This document shows positions 1-8,918 of a DNA stretch of 64,000 bases, one piece after another. The first letter of the stretch is position 1. Every line of letters starts with the position of its first letter. Both the position numbers and the translations under genes were made by a program. Location: NCBI RefSeq assembly GCF_018614875.1, contig NZ_JAGGNW010000026.1:1-64000 (forward strand), in the 5' to 3' direction. A model generated the notes under the pieces. The model saw only the letters and a program-made list of their open reading frames with translations, was not told the DNA's origin and did not search any database. Source of the DNA: Variovorax paradoxus. GTDB taxonomy: Bacteria; Pseudomonadota; Gammaproteobacteria; Burkholderiales; Burkholderiaceae_C.

Positions 1-1
1 A

Positions 2-796
2 CGGATTCCAGGGGCAAGGTCAGGCAGCACGCTGGACACGATTGGCAGTGACCTCAATAAGGCCTATCAGAAGGGGAGGGACAAAATTCTTGATAAGGCC
101 GCAGCCAAGGTCGCCGATCCCGACGACGGGAAGAAGCCGAACTTGCGAGTGGCGAGGGATGTCCTCTGGAATGGAGCGATAACCGACGACGAAGTATGCG
201 CTGAGTATTTCGGCGGCATTCTGGCTGCTTCTCGAACCGATGACGGCACTGATGATGGCGCGATGCATTACCTCGACGTCATTAAGTCCCTGTCATCAAA
301 GCAGCTCCATCTGCACTACTGCATCTATTTCGCTATCCAAAGGCAGTTGCGCGAGGCCGGGAACCCCCTCAACGTTGGCCAGCAGGCTGAACTGGGAGCT
401 GTGCATGTTTTCTTGGCTCTGAGAGAGCTGCAGTCGATAGGGCTCAAGCCAGAAAACGACCTTACAGTCCTTCATAGAGTTGGCCTTCTAGCGGAATTTC
501 AGACAAATTCGGTGTCGCTTGAGGGAGAAAAAATACTCCCGTATTCGTCCTGTGTAGCCACGACTTTTGGTTGCATGTTGTATGCGGTCGCATTTAACAA
601 ATTCGAGTCTTGGCGGGGCTTTGCGACTTCCGACTATGGCACTTTGGCAAACGTTCGAAATGCGAAGCTTCAAGCTCCGACATTAGATGGGCTTATAGCA
701 ACCGCCGGCTTAAAGCCTGCCACGAACAATGTAAGTGCCGAACCTATCCCGGCATCCGAAGGTCCGCCGAATCAACCTTCTCCAGAGACCACTTAG
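2..796 (+). CDS. Hypothetical protein, 5'-truncated by window edge; possible Abi-alpha (DUF4393)-like
   Basis: The reading frame is open from base 2, so the start lies outside the window; the first available start inside (TTG at 143) is probably internal. About 264 residues are visible. An acidic stretch followed by VCAEYFGGILAASR and then YLDVIKSLSSKQ resembles the pattern in Abi-alpha/DUF4393 proteins (acidic pair, small hydrophobic helix, then a ..F/Y..I.K.LS motif). The C-terminal 30 residues are rich in Pro, Ser and Thr and look disordered. Codon use is visibly AT-richer than the housekeeping genes to the right, which fits foreign DNA next to the integrase. The family assignment is tentative and function is unknown; a phage-defence role would be inference only. 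Confidence 0.6.
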   Translation, partial: RIPGARSGSTLDTIGSDLNKAYQKGRDKILDKAAAKVADPDDGKKPNLRVARDVLWNGAITDDEVCAEYFGGILAASRTDDGTDDGAMHYLDVIKSLSSKQLHLHYCIYFAIQRQLREAGNPLNVGQQAELGAVHVFLALRELQSIGLKPENDLTVLHRVGLLAEFQTNSVSLEGEKILPYSSCVATTFGCMLYAVAFNKFESWRGFATSDYGTLANVRNAKLQAPTLDGLIATAGLKPATNNVSAEPIPASEGPPNQPSPETT

Positions 797-921
797 CGTG
801 TGCTGCAAAAGTATGTCGGACAGCCGCTAGTGTCGTGGCGCAGTCTACCGTGTACAGAATTTCAGCGGAAGCTGGCAATTCCCCTGCACGACCGCTTCCG
901 GGCGACTACGACGATTGAAAC

Positions 922-2073
922 TTAGGGGCTGGTGGAACTCGACAGTTTTGCCGCCTCCAGCCAATCGGACCACCACTGCATCAGATCGCGGCGCTGCGTC
1001 AGGTATTCCGCACGGTTGTATGCCGCACGCACGGCGTCGGTCTCCTTGTGCGCGAGCTGCCGCTCGATCACGTCATGCGGACAGCCAGAGCGTTCGTTTA
1101 GGACTGTCGATGCAAGAGCCCGGAAACCGTGCGCTGTCATGCGGCCACGGTAGCCCAGGCGATACAAGGCAAAAAGAAACGTGTTCTCCGACAGCGGGTG
1201 CCCCGGATGGATTGGCGAATCGAGCACGAGCACCCCGTCACCGCTCATCTTGCGCAGGGTTGCCAGGATCGCCTGCGCTTGCCGCGATAGTGGCACAACA
1301 TGTGGAATGCGCATCTTCATGCGCTCCTCGGGCACGACCCACACCTCGCCCTTCTCCTTCAACTCGCTCCATCGCATGCCGCGTAGCTCACCAACGCGTA
1401 CGAACGTGTGCGCCATTAGTTGCAGGCCGAGTCGCGTCACGGAATCCTCGTAGCCATCAATGGCGCGCATCAGCTCGCCTGCCTCTTCCGGTGGAATGCT
1501 CGCCATGGGCTTCTTAGTCTTGCGAGCGATGAGCACACGGGTCAACCCGGCCGCACCGTGCTGCTGCAGCTGACCTGTGTCCTGTGCGAAGTCGAAGACA
1601 GCCGAGATTCGGCTTGCAACGCGATGCCCAGTCTCAATCTTTCCACCGGTCTGCGCAGCCCGCACCACCGCGACCAACTCTGACCGCGGAATGGCATCAA
1701 TAGGCCGCGAGCCGAGCAGCGGAAACGCGTACCGCTCTAGCGTGTTCTGCACCTGAATTTGATGCTTGCCGTTGGAGAGGGTCGGCAGCTTCGCCTTGAG
1801 CCAGTCGCGAGCCACCGTCTCAAAGGTCGGCGCCACCACCGCGGCCGGCAGCCCCTCACGAGCCGCTGCGTGCTCCTTCCGCGCTTCAGCCAGGCTCACC
1901 CCAGGGTAGAGGCCATAGGTCTTGGTCTTCTGCTTTCCGCCGGCGGTGTAGTTGGCTCGCCAACTCTTTGCGCCGGTGGGCGAAACGAACAGATAGAGGC
2001 CATGCGCATCGGCCAGCTTGTAGGCCTTTGCGCGCGGTTTGGCTGCGTCAACAGCTTTAACGGTGAGGGTCAT
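922..2073 (-). CDS. P4-type tyrosine integrase
   Basis: A 383-residue site-specific recombinase that would integrate or excise a genomic island or prophage. Residues 1-90 are the DUF4102 arm-binding domain (AHGLYLFV, KSWRANYT, YGLYPGVSLAEAR). A core-binding domain follows, then the catalytic domain with Arg in TFVRVGELRGMRWSEL, the HGFRALASTVLNE box, His in LAHKETD and the probable nucleophile Tyr in AAYNRAEYLTQR. Length is normal for P4-type enzymes (about 380-420). The start ATG faces the 3' end of tRNA-Ser(UGA), 160 bp away, the classic position for an integrase beside its attachment site. All key residues are present, so it looks intact. The rest of the element lies to the left, outside the window. 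Confidence 0.95.
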   Translation of the reverse strand: MTLTVKAVDAAKPRAKAYKLADAHGLYLFVSPTGAKSWRANYTAGGKQKTKTYGLYPGVSLAEARKEHAAAREGLPAAVVAPTFETVARDWLKAKLPTLSNGKHQIQVQNTLERYAFPLLGSRPIDAIPRSELVAVVRAAQTGGKIETGHRVASRISAVFDFAQDTGQLQQHGAAGLTRVLIARKTKKPMASIPPEEAGELMRAIDGYEDSVTRLGLQLMAHTFVRVGELRGMRWSELKEKGEVWVVPEERMKMRIPHVVPLSRQAQAILATLRKMSGDGVLVLDSPIHPGHPLSENTFLFALYRLGYRGRMTAHGFRALASTVLNERSGCPHDVIERQLAHKETDAVRAAYNRAEYLTQRRDLMQWWSDWLEAAKLSSSTSP

Positions 2074-2175
2074 GGTATCGGCTAGAAAATACCATGACTG
2101 ATGCCATATTTGAAGCTTGGCTAGGGGCAGTCTGCGACAGACTACGTTAGACTAAAACGGATGCCTCCCCCAATG

Positions 2176-2208
2176 AAAAAGTCCCGTCGCATGAACTGCG
2201 CGGGACTT
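2176..2208 (-). terminator. Rho-independent terminator downstream of tRNA-Ser
   Basis: On the minus strand an 8-bp stem (AAGTCCCG/CGGGACTT, positions 2179-2186 and 2201-2208) is followed by five T residues. It lies 25 bp past the 3' end of tRNA-Ser and before the integrase, so it probably ends the tRNA transcript and insulates the integrase. It may belong to the element side of the junction. Confidence 0.75.
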
Positions 2209-2232
2209 CTTGAAACTTGCTCAGATTGATTC

Positions 2233-2320
2233 TGGCGGAGAGTGTGAGATTCGAACTCACGGACGGTTGCCCGTCGGCAGTTTTCAAGACTGCTGGTTTA
2301 AACCACTCACCCAACTCTCC
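2233..2320 (-). tRNA. tRNA-Ser(UGA)
   Basis: The minus strand reads GGAGAGTTGGGTGAGTGG at its 5' end and closes with CTCTCCGCCA, giving a 7-bp acceptor stem with encoded CCA. The anticodon loop CTTGAAA gives anticodon TGA, and the long variable arm expected of class II tRNA-Ser is present. The T arm GTTCGAATC is canonical. The 3' end faces the integrase, so this gene is the likely attachment site of the element to the left. Confidence 0.95.
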
Positions 2321-2352
2321 GGAACCGTCGATTTTATGCCGACGCCGGCCCC

Positions 2353-3612
2353 TCACTCCCCGGGCAGGAAGAGCGACTGCAGGTCGCTCAGAAAATCCAG
2401 CCCGCGTTCGGTGGGCCACACGCGATGCAGGTCGCGCGCGACGAGGCCTTTACGCTCGGCCTCCTCCAGCCCTTTTTGAATGCTGGTCATGGCCAGCCCG
2501 GTGCGCTCGCTGAACTGGGGCAGCGTGAAGCCCTCCTTCAAGCGCAGTGCATTGAGCATGAACTCGAACGGCAGGTCGGCCAGTGCCACTTCGTCGCTTT
2601 GCGACACCGCGGCGCCAGCGCGGGCGTTCTCCATGTACAGGCGGGGTTCGCGGAAGCGCACCTGGCGCACGATGCGGTGCGCGAAGCTCAGCTTGCTGTG
2701 CGCTCCGGCGCCAATGCCCAGGTAGTCGCCGAACTGCCAGTAGTTGAGGTTGTGCGCGCAGGCATGGCCGCTGCGCGCATAGGCCGAAACCTCGTAGCGC
2801 GACATGCCGCTGGCAGCGGTTCGCTCGGTGATGCGGTCGAGCATGGCGTAGGCCAGGTCGTCTTCGGGCAAGGCCGGCGGAAACTTGGCGAACCAGGTGT
2901 TGGGCTCGATGGTGAGGTGGTACACCGAAATGTGCGGCGGCGCGAGCGCCAGCGCCTGCGACAGGTCGGCGTCCAGCCCCTCGAGCGTCTGGCCGGGCAG
3001 CGCGTACATCAGGTCGAGGTTGAAGGTGTCGAATGCGCTCGCGGCTTCTTCCATGGCGGCAATGGCCTGGGCGCGGTCGTGCACGCGGCCCAGCGCCTTC
3101 AGGTGCTCGTCGTTGAAGCTCTGCACACCCACCGAAAGGCGGGTGACGCCCGCGCTGCGGTAGGCACGAAAACGATTGCGCTCGAAGGTGCCGGGGTTGG
3201 CTTCGAGCGTGATCTCGCATTCGGGCGCCAGCTTGAGGCGGGCGCGCACATCGCCCAGCAGGCGATCGATGGCCTGCGGCGAAAAGAGGCTCGGCGTTCC
3301 GCCGCCGATGAAGATGGTGTGAACGGTGCGGCCCCAGATGAGCGGCAGCGCGGCGTCCAGGTCGGCAATGAGCGCGTCGAGGTAGGCCGCCTCGGGAATG
3401 CCTTCGGCCTCGGCCTCGCTGGTGGCGCGCCACTCGTGCGAGTTGAAGTCGCAGTAAGGGCACTTGCGCAGGCACCAGGGCAGATGGATGTAGAGGGACA
3501 GCGGCGGCAGCGCCGCCAGTTGCAGCGGGCCGGGCCGCATCCAGTGCAGCACGTCGTTGGCCTGCGGCGCGCCGGTGGGCTGCGCGGGCTGGATGGGAAA
3601 GACAGGGGCCAT
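2353..3612 (-). CDS. hemW: Radical SAM haem chaperone HemW
   Basis: A 419-residue member of the HemN/HemW radical SAM family. YIHLPWCLRKCPYCDF near residue 40 carries the CxxxCxxC cluster motif that binds [4Fe-4S] and SAM, and GGGTPSLFS is the downstream GGTP glycine motif. The C-terminal part has a HemN-type winged-helix domain (LPFEFMLNALRLKEGF). HemW differs from the true oxygen-independent coproporphyrinogen oxidase by a shorter N-terminus and lack of its first substrate residues; family knowledge assigns it to haem insertion into respiratory enzymes. It lies 3 bp downstream of rdgB on the same strand, a common pairing in proteobacteria. A Pro-rich stretch of about 30 residues precedes the core. 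Confidence 0.93.
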   Translation of the reverse strand: MAPVFPIQPAQPTGAPQANDVLHWMRPGPLQLAALPPLSLYIHLPWCLRKCPYCDFNSHEWRATSEAEAEGIPEAAYLDALIADLDAALPLIWGRTVHTIFIGGGTPSLFSPQAIDRLLGDVRARLKLAPECEITLEANPGTFERNRFRAYRSAGVTRLSVGVQSFNDEHLKALGRVHDRAQAIAAMEEAASAFDTFNLDLMYALPGQTLEGLDADLSQALALAPPHISVYHLTIEPNTWFAKFPPALPEDDLAYAMLDRITERTAASGMSRYEVSAYARSGHACAHNLNYWQFGDYLGIGAGAHSKLSFAHRIVRQVRFREPRLYMENARAGAAVSQSDEVALADLPFEFMLNALRLKEGFTLPQFSERTGLAMTSIQKGLEEAERKGLVARDLHRVWPTERGLDFLSDLQSLFLPGE

Positions 3613-3615
3613 CGA

Positions 3616-4215
3616 TCAGAACCAGCGTTCGCGCATCAGGGCCAGCATGGCCTTGGCCGCCCGGCCCCTGTGGCTGTTGGCATTTTTCATCTCGGGCGGC
3701 AGCTGGGCAAAGGTCTTGCCGAAGCTGGGGAGGTACATGACGGGATCGAAGCCGAAGCCGTTGTCGCCGATGGGCGCCCGCGTGATTTCTCCCACCACGC
3801 GGCCCACCGCGATGAGGGGCTCAGGGTCGTCGTGGCCGCGCAGCGCGACCAGCGTGCTGACGAGCGCCGCCCGCCGGTTGACCACGCCGTCGAGCTGCTC
3901 GAGCAGGGCCTTGACGTTGTTGGCATCGCCCTTGGCATAGCCGAACTGCGTGGCATAGAACGCGGTGTCGACGCCCGGCAGGCCGCCAAAGGCGTCGACG
4001 CAAAGCCCTGCGTCATCGGCAATGGCCGGCAGGCCGGTGGCGGCACTGGCATGGCGCGCCTTGGCCAACGCGTTTTCGACGAAGGTGCGAAACGGCTCTT
4101 CGGCCTCGCCCACGCCCAACGCCGATTGGGGCACGAGCGTCACGGCCAGCTCCGCAAACAATTGCTGGAGTTCGGCAAGCTTGCCGGCGTTGTTGGAGGC
4201 CAGAACCAGTTTCAT
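3616..4215 (-). CDS. rdgB: XTP/dITP diphosphatase (RdgB/HAM1)
   Basis: A 199-residue house-cleaning pyrophosphatase that hydrolyses dITP, XTP and ITP to the monophosphates and so prevents incorporation of deaminated purines. The N-terminus MKLVLASNNAGKLAELQ is the hallmark substrate-binding SNN.GK motif, which fixes the ATG at 4215; an in-frame upstream ATG at 4275 would add 20 unrelated residues overlapping rph. Other motifs are ADDAGLCVDAF, PGVDTAFYA, GFGFDPVMYLP and, near the C-terminus, SHRGRA. The gene sits between rph and hemW on the same strand, a widespread operon order. Confidence 0.95.
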   Translation of the reverse strand: MKLVLASNNAGKLAELQQLFAELAVTLVPQSALGVGEAEEPFRTFVENALAKARHASAATGLPAIADDAGLCVDAFGGLPGVDTAFYATQFGYAKGDANNVKALLEQLDGVVNRRAALVSTLVALRGHDDPEPLIAVGRVVGEITRAPIGDNGFGFDPVMYLPSFGKTFAQLPPEMKNANSHRGRAAKAMLALMRERWF

Positions 4216-4228
4216 CGCCATCGATCGA

Positions 4229-4960
<732 letters not shown>

Positions 4961-5024
4961 TTTCTTGGGAGGGGTATGTGGAACAAAAGCGGGCAGCCCC
5001 GCGCAAGGCGAAGCGGCCCGGGTC

Positions 5025-5939
5025 TCAGATTTTCTTTGCCGCAGAGCGGCGAATGGCTTCGTTGATTTCGGCAATCGAGCGCTCGATGGCGTCTTCGTCG
5101 AGCTCGTCGAGGGCGTCGAGCTCGCCGTCCGAAGGCATGCCGGCCTGGATGGTGGAAGCAAAGACGCCGTCGTCGATGGTTTCGGTGGAAACGCCGCGGT
5201 CTTCGCCCGCCGCGTCGGGCATTTCCCATTCGAGGGCGATGAGCGTCACGTTGTCGCTGTGCGCGCCGCCCTTGCGAAGCGCCATTTCGGCCAGGTCCGG
5301 AGCGGCATCGGACACCGGCTTGTCGGAAGACAGCGTGTGCACGATCACGGCGTCGTCGAGCACGCCCCATACGCCATCCGAACACAGCATGATGCGGTCG
5401 CCGCGCTGCAGCTGCAGCGGGGCGGAAATATCGAACAGCGGCGTGGTCGGCGAGCCCAGGCAGGTGAGCAGCAGGTTGCGGTTGACCGGCATGTCCGCGC
5501 CGTGCGGACGCGGGCGCTCGGCATGCGAATGGTCGCGCGTGCGGGTCAGCAGGCGGCCATCGCGCACCACGTAGAGGCGCGAGTCGCCGCAATGCATCCA
5601 GGTGGCCGTGGTGCCCTGGAGCAGTGCCGCGACGACGGTGGTGCGCGGCGTGTCGAGCATGGCCTTGTGGCTTGCGTAGCGCATGATCTGCTGGTGCGCC
5701 GCCATGGCCGATTCGGCCAGGAAAGCCTTGGCGTCCTTGACGGTGGGGCGGGCTTCGCGCTGGTAGAGGGCCGCGATGGTCTGCAATGCCAGCTGGGCCG
5801 CAACCTCGCCCTCGGGATGGCCGCCCATGCCGTCGGCCAGCACGAAAAGGCCCGACTCCCGCGTGTAGCAGTAGCCCATGCGGTCTTCGTTCTTGAGACG
5901 TCCGCCCTTGCGGCTGACCTGGAATACCGAGAATTTCAT
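5025..5939 (-). CDS. PP2C-family Ser/Thr protein phosphatase
   Basis: A 304-residue metal-dependent phosphatase. The metal-binding PP2C motifs are present in order: NEDRMGY, FVLADGMGGHPEGE, MHCGDSRLYVVRDG, MLCSDGVWGVLDD and SDNVTLIALEW. The last 70 residues are an acidic tail (ELDALDELDEDAIERS) not needed for catalysis. The start at 5939 overlaps the kinase stop by four bases (ATGA), so kinase and phosphatase are translationally coupled and presumably act as an opposing pair on the same substrates. No signal peptide or membrane segment is visible, so it is cytoplasmic. The targets cannot be read from the sequence. Confidence 0.93.
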   Translation of the reverse strand: MKFSVFQVSRKGGRLKNEDRMGYCYTRESGLFVLADGMGGHPEGEVAAQLALQTIAALYQREARPTVKDAKAFLAESAMAAHQQIMRYASHKAMLDTPRTTVVAALLQGTTATWMHCGDSRLYVVRDGRLLTRTRDHSHAERPRPHGADMPVNRNLLLTCLGSPTTPLFDISAPLQLQRGDRIMLCSDGVWGVLDDAVIVHTLSSDKPVSDAAPDLAEMALRKGGAHSDNVTLIALEWEMPDAAGEDRGVSTETIDDGVFASTIQAGMPSDGELDALDELDEDAIERSIAEINEAIRRSAAKKI

Positions 5940-6943
5940 GCGGGCCGCGTGGTAGGTGCCGCCGCCCTGGGCAGGGCCTTCTTGTCGAAGGAGCGGATGT
6001 TGTCGAAGGAAAGCCTCACCTTTTCGCCGACGGTGAGCTTGGTGTAGCGCCGCTCGCCTTCGCGGCTCAATTCTTTTTGCAGCGCAAAGACCGACTGCGG
6101 GCGCGAGAGCGGGTCGAGCGACATGCACCATTCGACCACTTCGATGAGGTTGTCGGAGTACACGCCGCGCAGGCGCGACAGCGAGAGGCTGAGCCGGTCT
6201 TTCTCGATGCGGCGCGGGGCGTCGTTGGGCGGATAGCCCTGCATGCAGGCGTAGATGCAGGCGCCGATGGCGTAGATGTCGGTCCAGGGGCCCATCGACG
6301 AATCGCGCCGGTACATCTCGGGCGCGGCAAAGCCGGGGGTGTACATGGGGCGGATGAAGATGCCCTCCTTGCTGAGCACCTCGCGCGCGGCGCCAAAATC
6401 GATCAGCACCGCCCGGTCGTCGTCGGTGACGAAGATGTTGGCGGGCTTGATGTCCAGATGCAGCATCTTGTACTGGTGCACGATGCGCAGGCCGCGCAGG
6501 ATTTCATCGAAAAGCGACCGGATGGTCGATTCCCGGAAGACTTTCGGCCTTTTCAGGTCGCGTGCGGTCACCACGAAATCCTGCAGGGTGGCGCCCTCCA
6601 GGTAGTTCATGACCATGTAGACGGTTTCGTTCTCGCGGAAGAAGTTGAGTACGCTGACCACGGAGGCATGCGAAATCTGCGCGAGCGAGCGCCCTTCCTC
6701 GAAAAAGCTCTTCAGGCCGAGCCGGTAGAGGGAGAGTTTTTCGGGCGCCACCTCGGGCGTCAGTTCGCCCGGCCCGCGCGTTGCGAGCGAAGATGGCAGG
6801 TATTCCTTGACGGCAACCTGCTGTCCGCTGGGGTCTATGGCGAGATAGACAACGCCAAAACCGCCTGCGGAAAGCCGGCGAACGATGCGGTAGCCGCCGA
6901 TGACCGTATCAGGCAGCAGGGGCGAAGGCTTGACCTTTGACAT
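5936..6943 (-). CDS. Hanks-type Ser/Thr protein kinase
   Basis: A 335-residue eukaryotic-like kinase consisting almost only of the kinase domain. Visible motifs: glycine loop LSAGGFGVVYLA (about residue 25), ATP-anchoring Lys in VAVKEYLP, catalytic loop LHLDIKPANIF, DFG in VLIDFGAAR and APE in GFAAPEMY. A long insert follows the VAVK motif. The start ATG at 6943 precedes SKVKPSPLLPDTVIGGYRI; an upstream in-frame start would add an unrelated segment. There are no PASTA repeats or membrane helix, unlike PknB-type kinases, so it probably acts in the cytoplasm. It is coupled by ATGA to the PP2C phosphatase and diverges from yicC (91 bp). Confidence 0.94.
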   Translation of the reverse strand: MSKVKPSPLLPDTVIGGYRIVRRLSAGGFGVVYLAIDPSGQQVAVKEYLPSSLATRGPGELTPEVAPEKLSLYRLGLKSFFEEGRSLAQISHASVVSVLNFFRENETVYMVMNYLEGATLQDFVVTARDLKRPKVFRESTIRSLFDEILRGLRIVHQYKMLHLDIKPANIFVTDDDRAVLIDFGAAREVLSKEGIFIRPMYTPGFAAPEMYRRDSSMGPWTDIYAIGACIYACMQGYPPNDAPRRIEKDRLSLSLSRLRGVYSDNLIEVVEWCMSLDPLSRPQSVFALQKELSREGERRYTKLTVGEKVRLSFDNIRSFDKKALPRAAAPTTRPA

Positions 6944-7034
6944 AATCCGGGAGTTTCGCCCGAAGGCGATGGTGCGGCAAGCGAACGCCATGCCGACGCC
7001 TCGGTGCATGCAAGCAAAACCACAGTGAGGCGCA

Positions 7035-7949
7035 ATGCCAGTTTACAGCATGACCGGCTATGCCAGTGGCCAGAACGGCCCCGTCGGCAGCCACTCCGAA
7101 GCCGAAGCACGGCCTGCCGCCGCAGGACGACTCGGGGTCGAAATACGCTCGGTCAACAGCCGCTTCCTCGACCTCACCTTCAAATTGCCGGAGGAACTGC
7201 GCCAGCATGAAACCGCGCTGCGCGAACTTCTCACGGGCAAGCTCAAGCGCGGCAAGGTCGAGGTGCGGGCCGCCATCGAGAACACCGCCCAGGCGGGAGT
7301 CGTCGAGCCCTCCGTCAAGCTGCTGCAGCGGCTCAATGGCGTGCAGGACGGCATCAAGGCCTGGCTGCCCGGCGCCCGCGAACTGAGCGTGGCCGACGTA
7401 CTGCGCCTTGCCGGCGGCGACAGCGCCATGCGCGGCGACTGGGGCAGCGACCTGCTCGAAGTGGCCGGCAAGGCCCTGGATGCGCTGATGTCCGCCCGCC
7501 AGCGCGAAGGCGCACGGCTGGCCAAGATGCTGGAGGCCCATCTGGCCCAGTTGCGCACCCTGGTCGAACAGGCCGGCCCGCTGATTCCGCAACTGGTCGA
7601 GCAGCAGCGCGCGCGTTTCCTGGAGCGCTGGCAGGAAGCCATGGGCCTGACCGGCGGCACCCTGCCCGAGGCCGCCCAGGACCGGGCGCTGACCGAGGCG
7701 ACCGCTTTCGCGATCCGCATCGACGTGGCGGAAGAGCTCACGCGCCTCAATTCGCACCTCGACGAAATCGAGCGGCTGCTCAAGAAGGGCGGCGAAATCG
7801 GCAAGCGCCTGGATTTCCTGATCCAGGAGTTGCATCGCGAGGCCAATACACTGGGCTCCAAGTCGGCGGCGCTGGACCTTACCCGCATCGGCGTGGACAT
7901 GAAGGTGCTGATCGAGCAGATGCGCGAACAGGTACAGAACATCGAATGA
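7035..7949 (+). CDS. yicC: YicC-family endoribonuclease
   Basis: A 304-residue YicC/YloC protein. The N-terminus (VYSMTGYASGQ) and C-terminus (RIGVDMKVLIEQMREQVQNIE) are the conserved family ends; the middle has the typical EIRSVNSRFLDLTFKLP and LVEQQRARFLERW. Members of this family have been shown to be RNA endonucleases, in E. coli linked to turnover of the small RNA RyhB. The start at 7035 is 15 bases upstream of the internal ATG of SMTGYAS and matches family length. The stop overlaps the gmk start by four bases, so the two are one operon. Confidence 0.93.
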   Translation: MPVYSMTGYASGQNGPVGSHSEAEARPAAAGRLGVEIRSVNSRFLDLTFKLPEELRQHETALRELLTGKLKRGKVEVRAAIENTAQAGVVEPSVKLLQRLNGVQDGIKAWLPGARELSVADVLRLAGGDSAMRGDWGSDLLEVAGKALDALMSARQREGARLAKMLEAHLAQLRTLVEQAGPLIPQLVEQQRARFLERWQEAMGLTGGTLPEAAQDRALTEATAFAIRIDVAEELTRLNSHLDEIERLLKKGGEIGKRLDFLIQELHREANTLGSKSAALDLTRIGVDMKVLIEQMREQVQNIE

Positions 7950-8578
7950 GCGAGCGAATGGACTATCCGGGCAACATCTTTGTCGTGGCGGCACCCAGCG
8001 GTGCCGGCAAATCGAGCCTGGTCAAGGCCCTCATGGAGCTGGATTCGGCCGTCCAGCCCTCGGTTTCCCACACCACCCGCTCACCGCGCGGGCAGGAAAA
8101 GCACGGGCGGGAGTATTTCTTCGCCTCGCCTTCCGAATTCGACGCCATGATCGCGGCGGACGGCTTCGTGGAATGGGCCCATGTGCACGGCCACCGGTAC
8201 GGCACCTCCAAGAAGGCCATCGAGGACCGGATTGCCCAGGGCGCGGACGTCATTCTGGAAATCGATTTCCAGGGCGCCCTCCAGATCCGCAAGACCTTCG
8301 CCAACGCGGTCATGATCTTCATCCTGCCGCCCAGCTGGGAAGAACTGCGCTCCCGGCTGGAGCGGCGCGGCGAAGACAGCGCCGCTGTCATCGAGCTGCG
8401 CCTCAAGAATGCCGCCGAAGAAATGGCCCGGGCGGGGGAATTCGACTTCGTTATAATCAACGAGTTATTTGAGCGCGCACTTTTCGATCTCAAGGCGATC
8501 GTCCACGCTCAGCGGCTTCGGTATTCTGCACAGCGCCGCGCACGTGCCGACACATTCGCCGCACTGAACATCCCCTGA
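7946..8578 (+). CDS. gmk: Guanylate kinase
   Basis: A 210-residue kinase converting GMP to GDP with ATP. Evidence: P-loop VVAAPSGAGKSSLVKAL (residues 11-27), GMP-binding SHTTRSPRGQEKHGREYFF, and IDFQGALQIRKTF. Overlap with yicC (ATGA) and the following rpoZ give the conserved yicC-gmk-rpoZ-rel order. The segment encoding FVIIN near the C-terminus contains a perfect TATAAT (8452-8457), which could help drive rpoZ but lacks a convincing -35. Confidence 0.97.
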   Translation: MSERMDYPGNIFVVAAPSGAGKSSLVKALMELDSAVQPSVSHTTRSPRGQEKHGREYFFASPSEFDAMIAADGFVEWAHVHGHRYGTSKKAIEDRIAQGADVILEIDFQGALQIRKTFANAVMIFILPPSWEELRSRLERRGEDSAAVIELRLKNAAEEMARAGEFDFVIINELFERALFDLKAIVHAQRLRYSAQRRARADTFAALNIP

Positions 8579-8614
8579 TTTCCTGCTCACTGACCGAACC
8601 GAAAGATTCTCATC

Positions 8615-8818
8615 ATGGCCCGCATCACCGTCGAAGATTGTCTGCTTCAGATCCCCAACCGCTTCCAACTGGTCCTGGCCGCCACCTACCGTGCGCGCAT
8701 GCTGAGCCAAGGCCACGCACCCAAGATCGAAAGCAAGAACAAGCCCGCCGTGACGGCCCTGCGCGAGATCGCCGAAGGCAAGATCGGCATTGAAATGCTC
8801 AAGAAGGTGCCGGGCTGA
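8615..8818 (+). CDS. rpoZ: RNA polymerase omega subunit
   Basis: A 67-residue subunit that helps fold and assemble beta' and contributes a ppGpp site in proteobacteria. MARITVEDCLLQIPNRFQLVL and KPAVTALREIAEGKIG are the conserved omega motifs. It lies 36 bp after gmk and is followed by a strong hairpin terminator, so rel downstream has its own start region. Neighbouring rel makes the alarmone that omega helps sense. Confidence 0.97.
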   Translation: MARITVEDCLLQIPNRFQLVLAATYRARMLSQGHAPKIESKNKPAVTALREIAEGKIGIEMLKKVPG

Positions 8819-8850
8819 TCTTTGCTCTGACGCAGCCCTGCAACGAAAAG

Positions 8851-8874
8851 GCACCGCAAAGCGGTGCTTTTTTT
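8851..8874 (+). terminator. Rho-independent terminator after rpoZ
   Basis: A perfect 7-bp stem GCACCGC/GCGGTGC with a 3-base AAA loop is followed by seven T. It ends the yicC-gmk-rpoZ unit 32 bp after the rpoZ stop and separates it from rel. Confidence 0.9.
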
Positions 8875-8879
8875 ACGTC

Positions 8880-8891
8880 TGGACGCGTCCA
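8880..8891. promoter_or_regulatory. 12-bp perfect palindrome in the rel leader
   Basis: TGGACGCGTCCA is a perfect palindrome located between the rpoZ terminator and the rel start (28 bp upstream of the ATG). It could be a regulator site for rel, but no known motif is recognised. Confidence 0.35.
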
Positions 8892-8918
8892 TACAGTGGT
8901 CACGCTAAAGTGGTAGCC

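Noticed and set aside
8452..8457. Perfect TATAAT within gmk
   Set aside because: Encodes the conserved FVIIN of guanylate kinase and has no acceptable -35; not called as a promoter feature.
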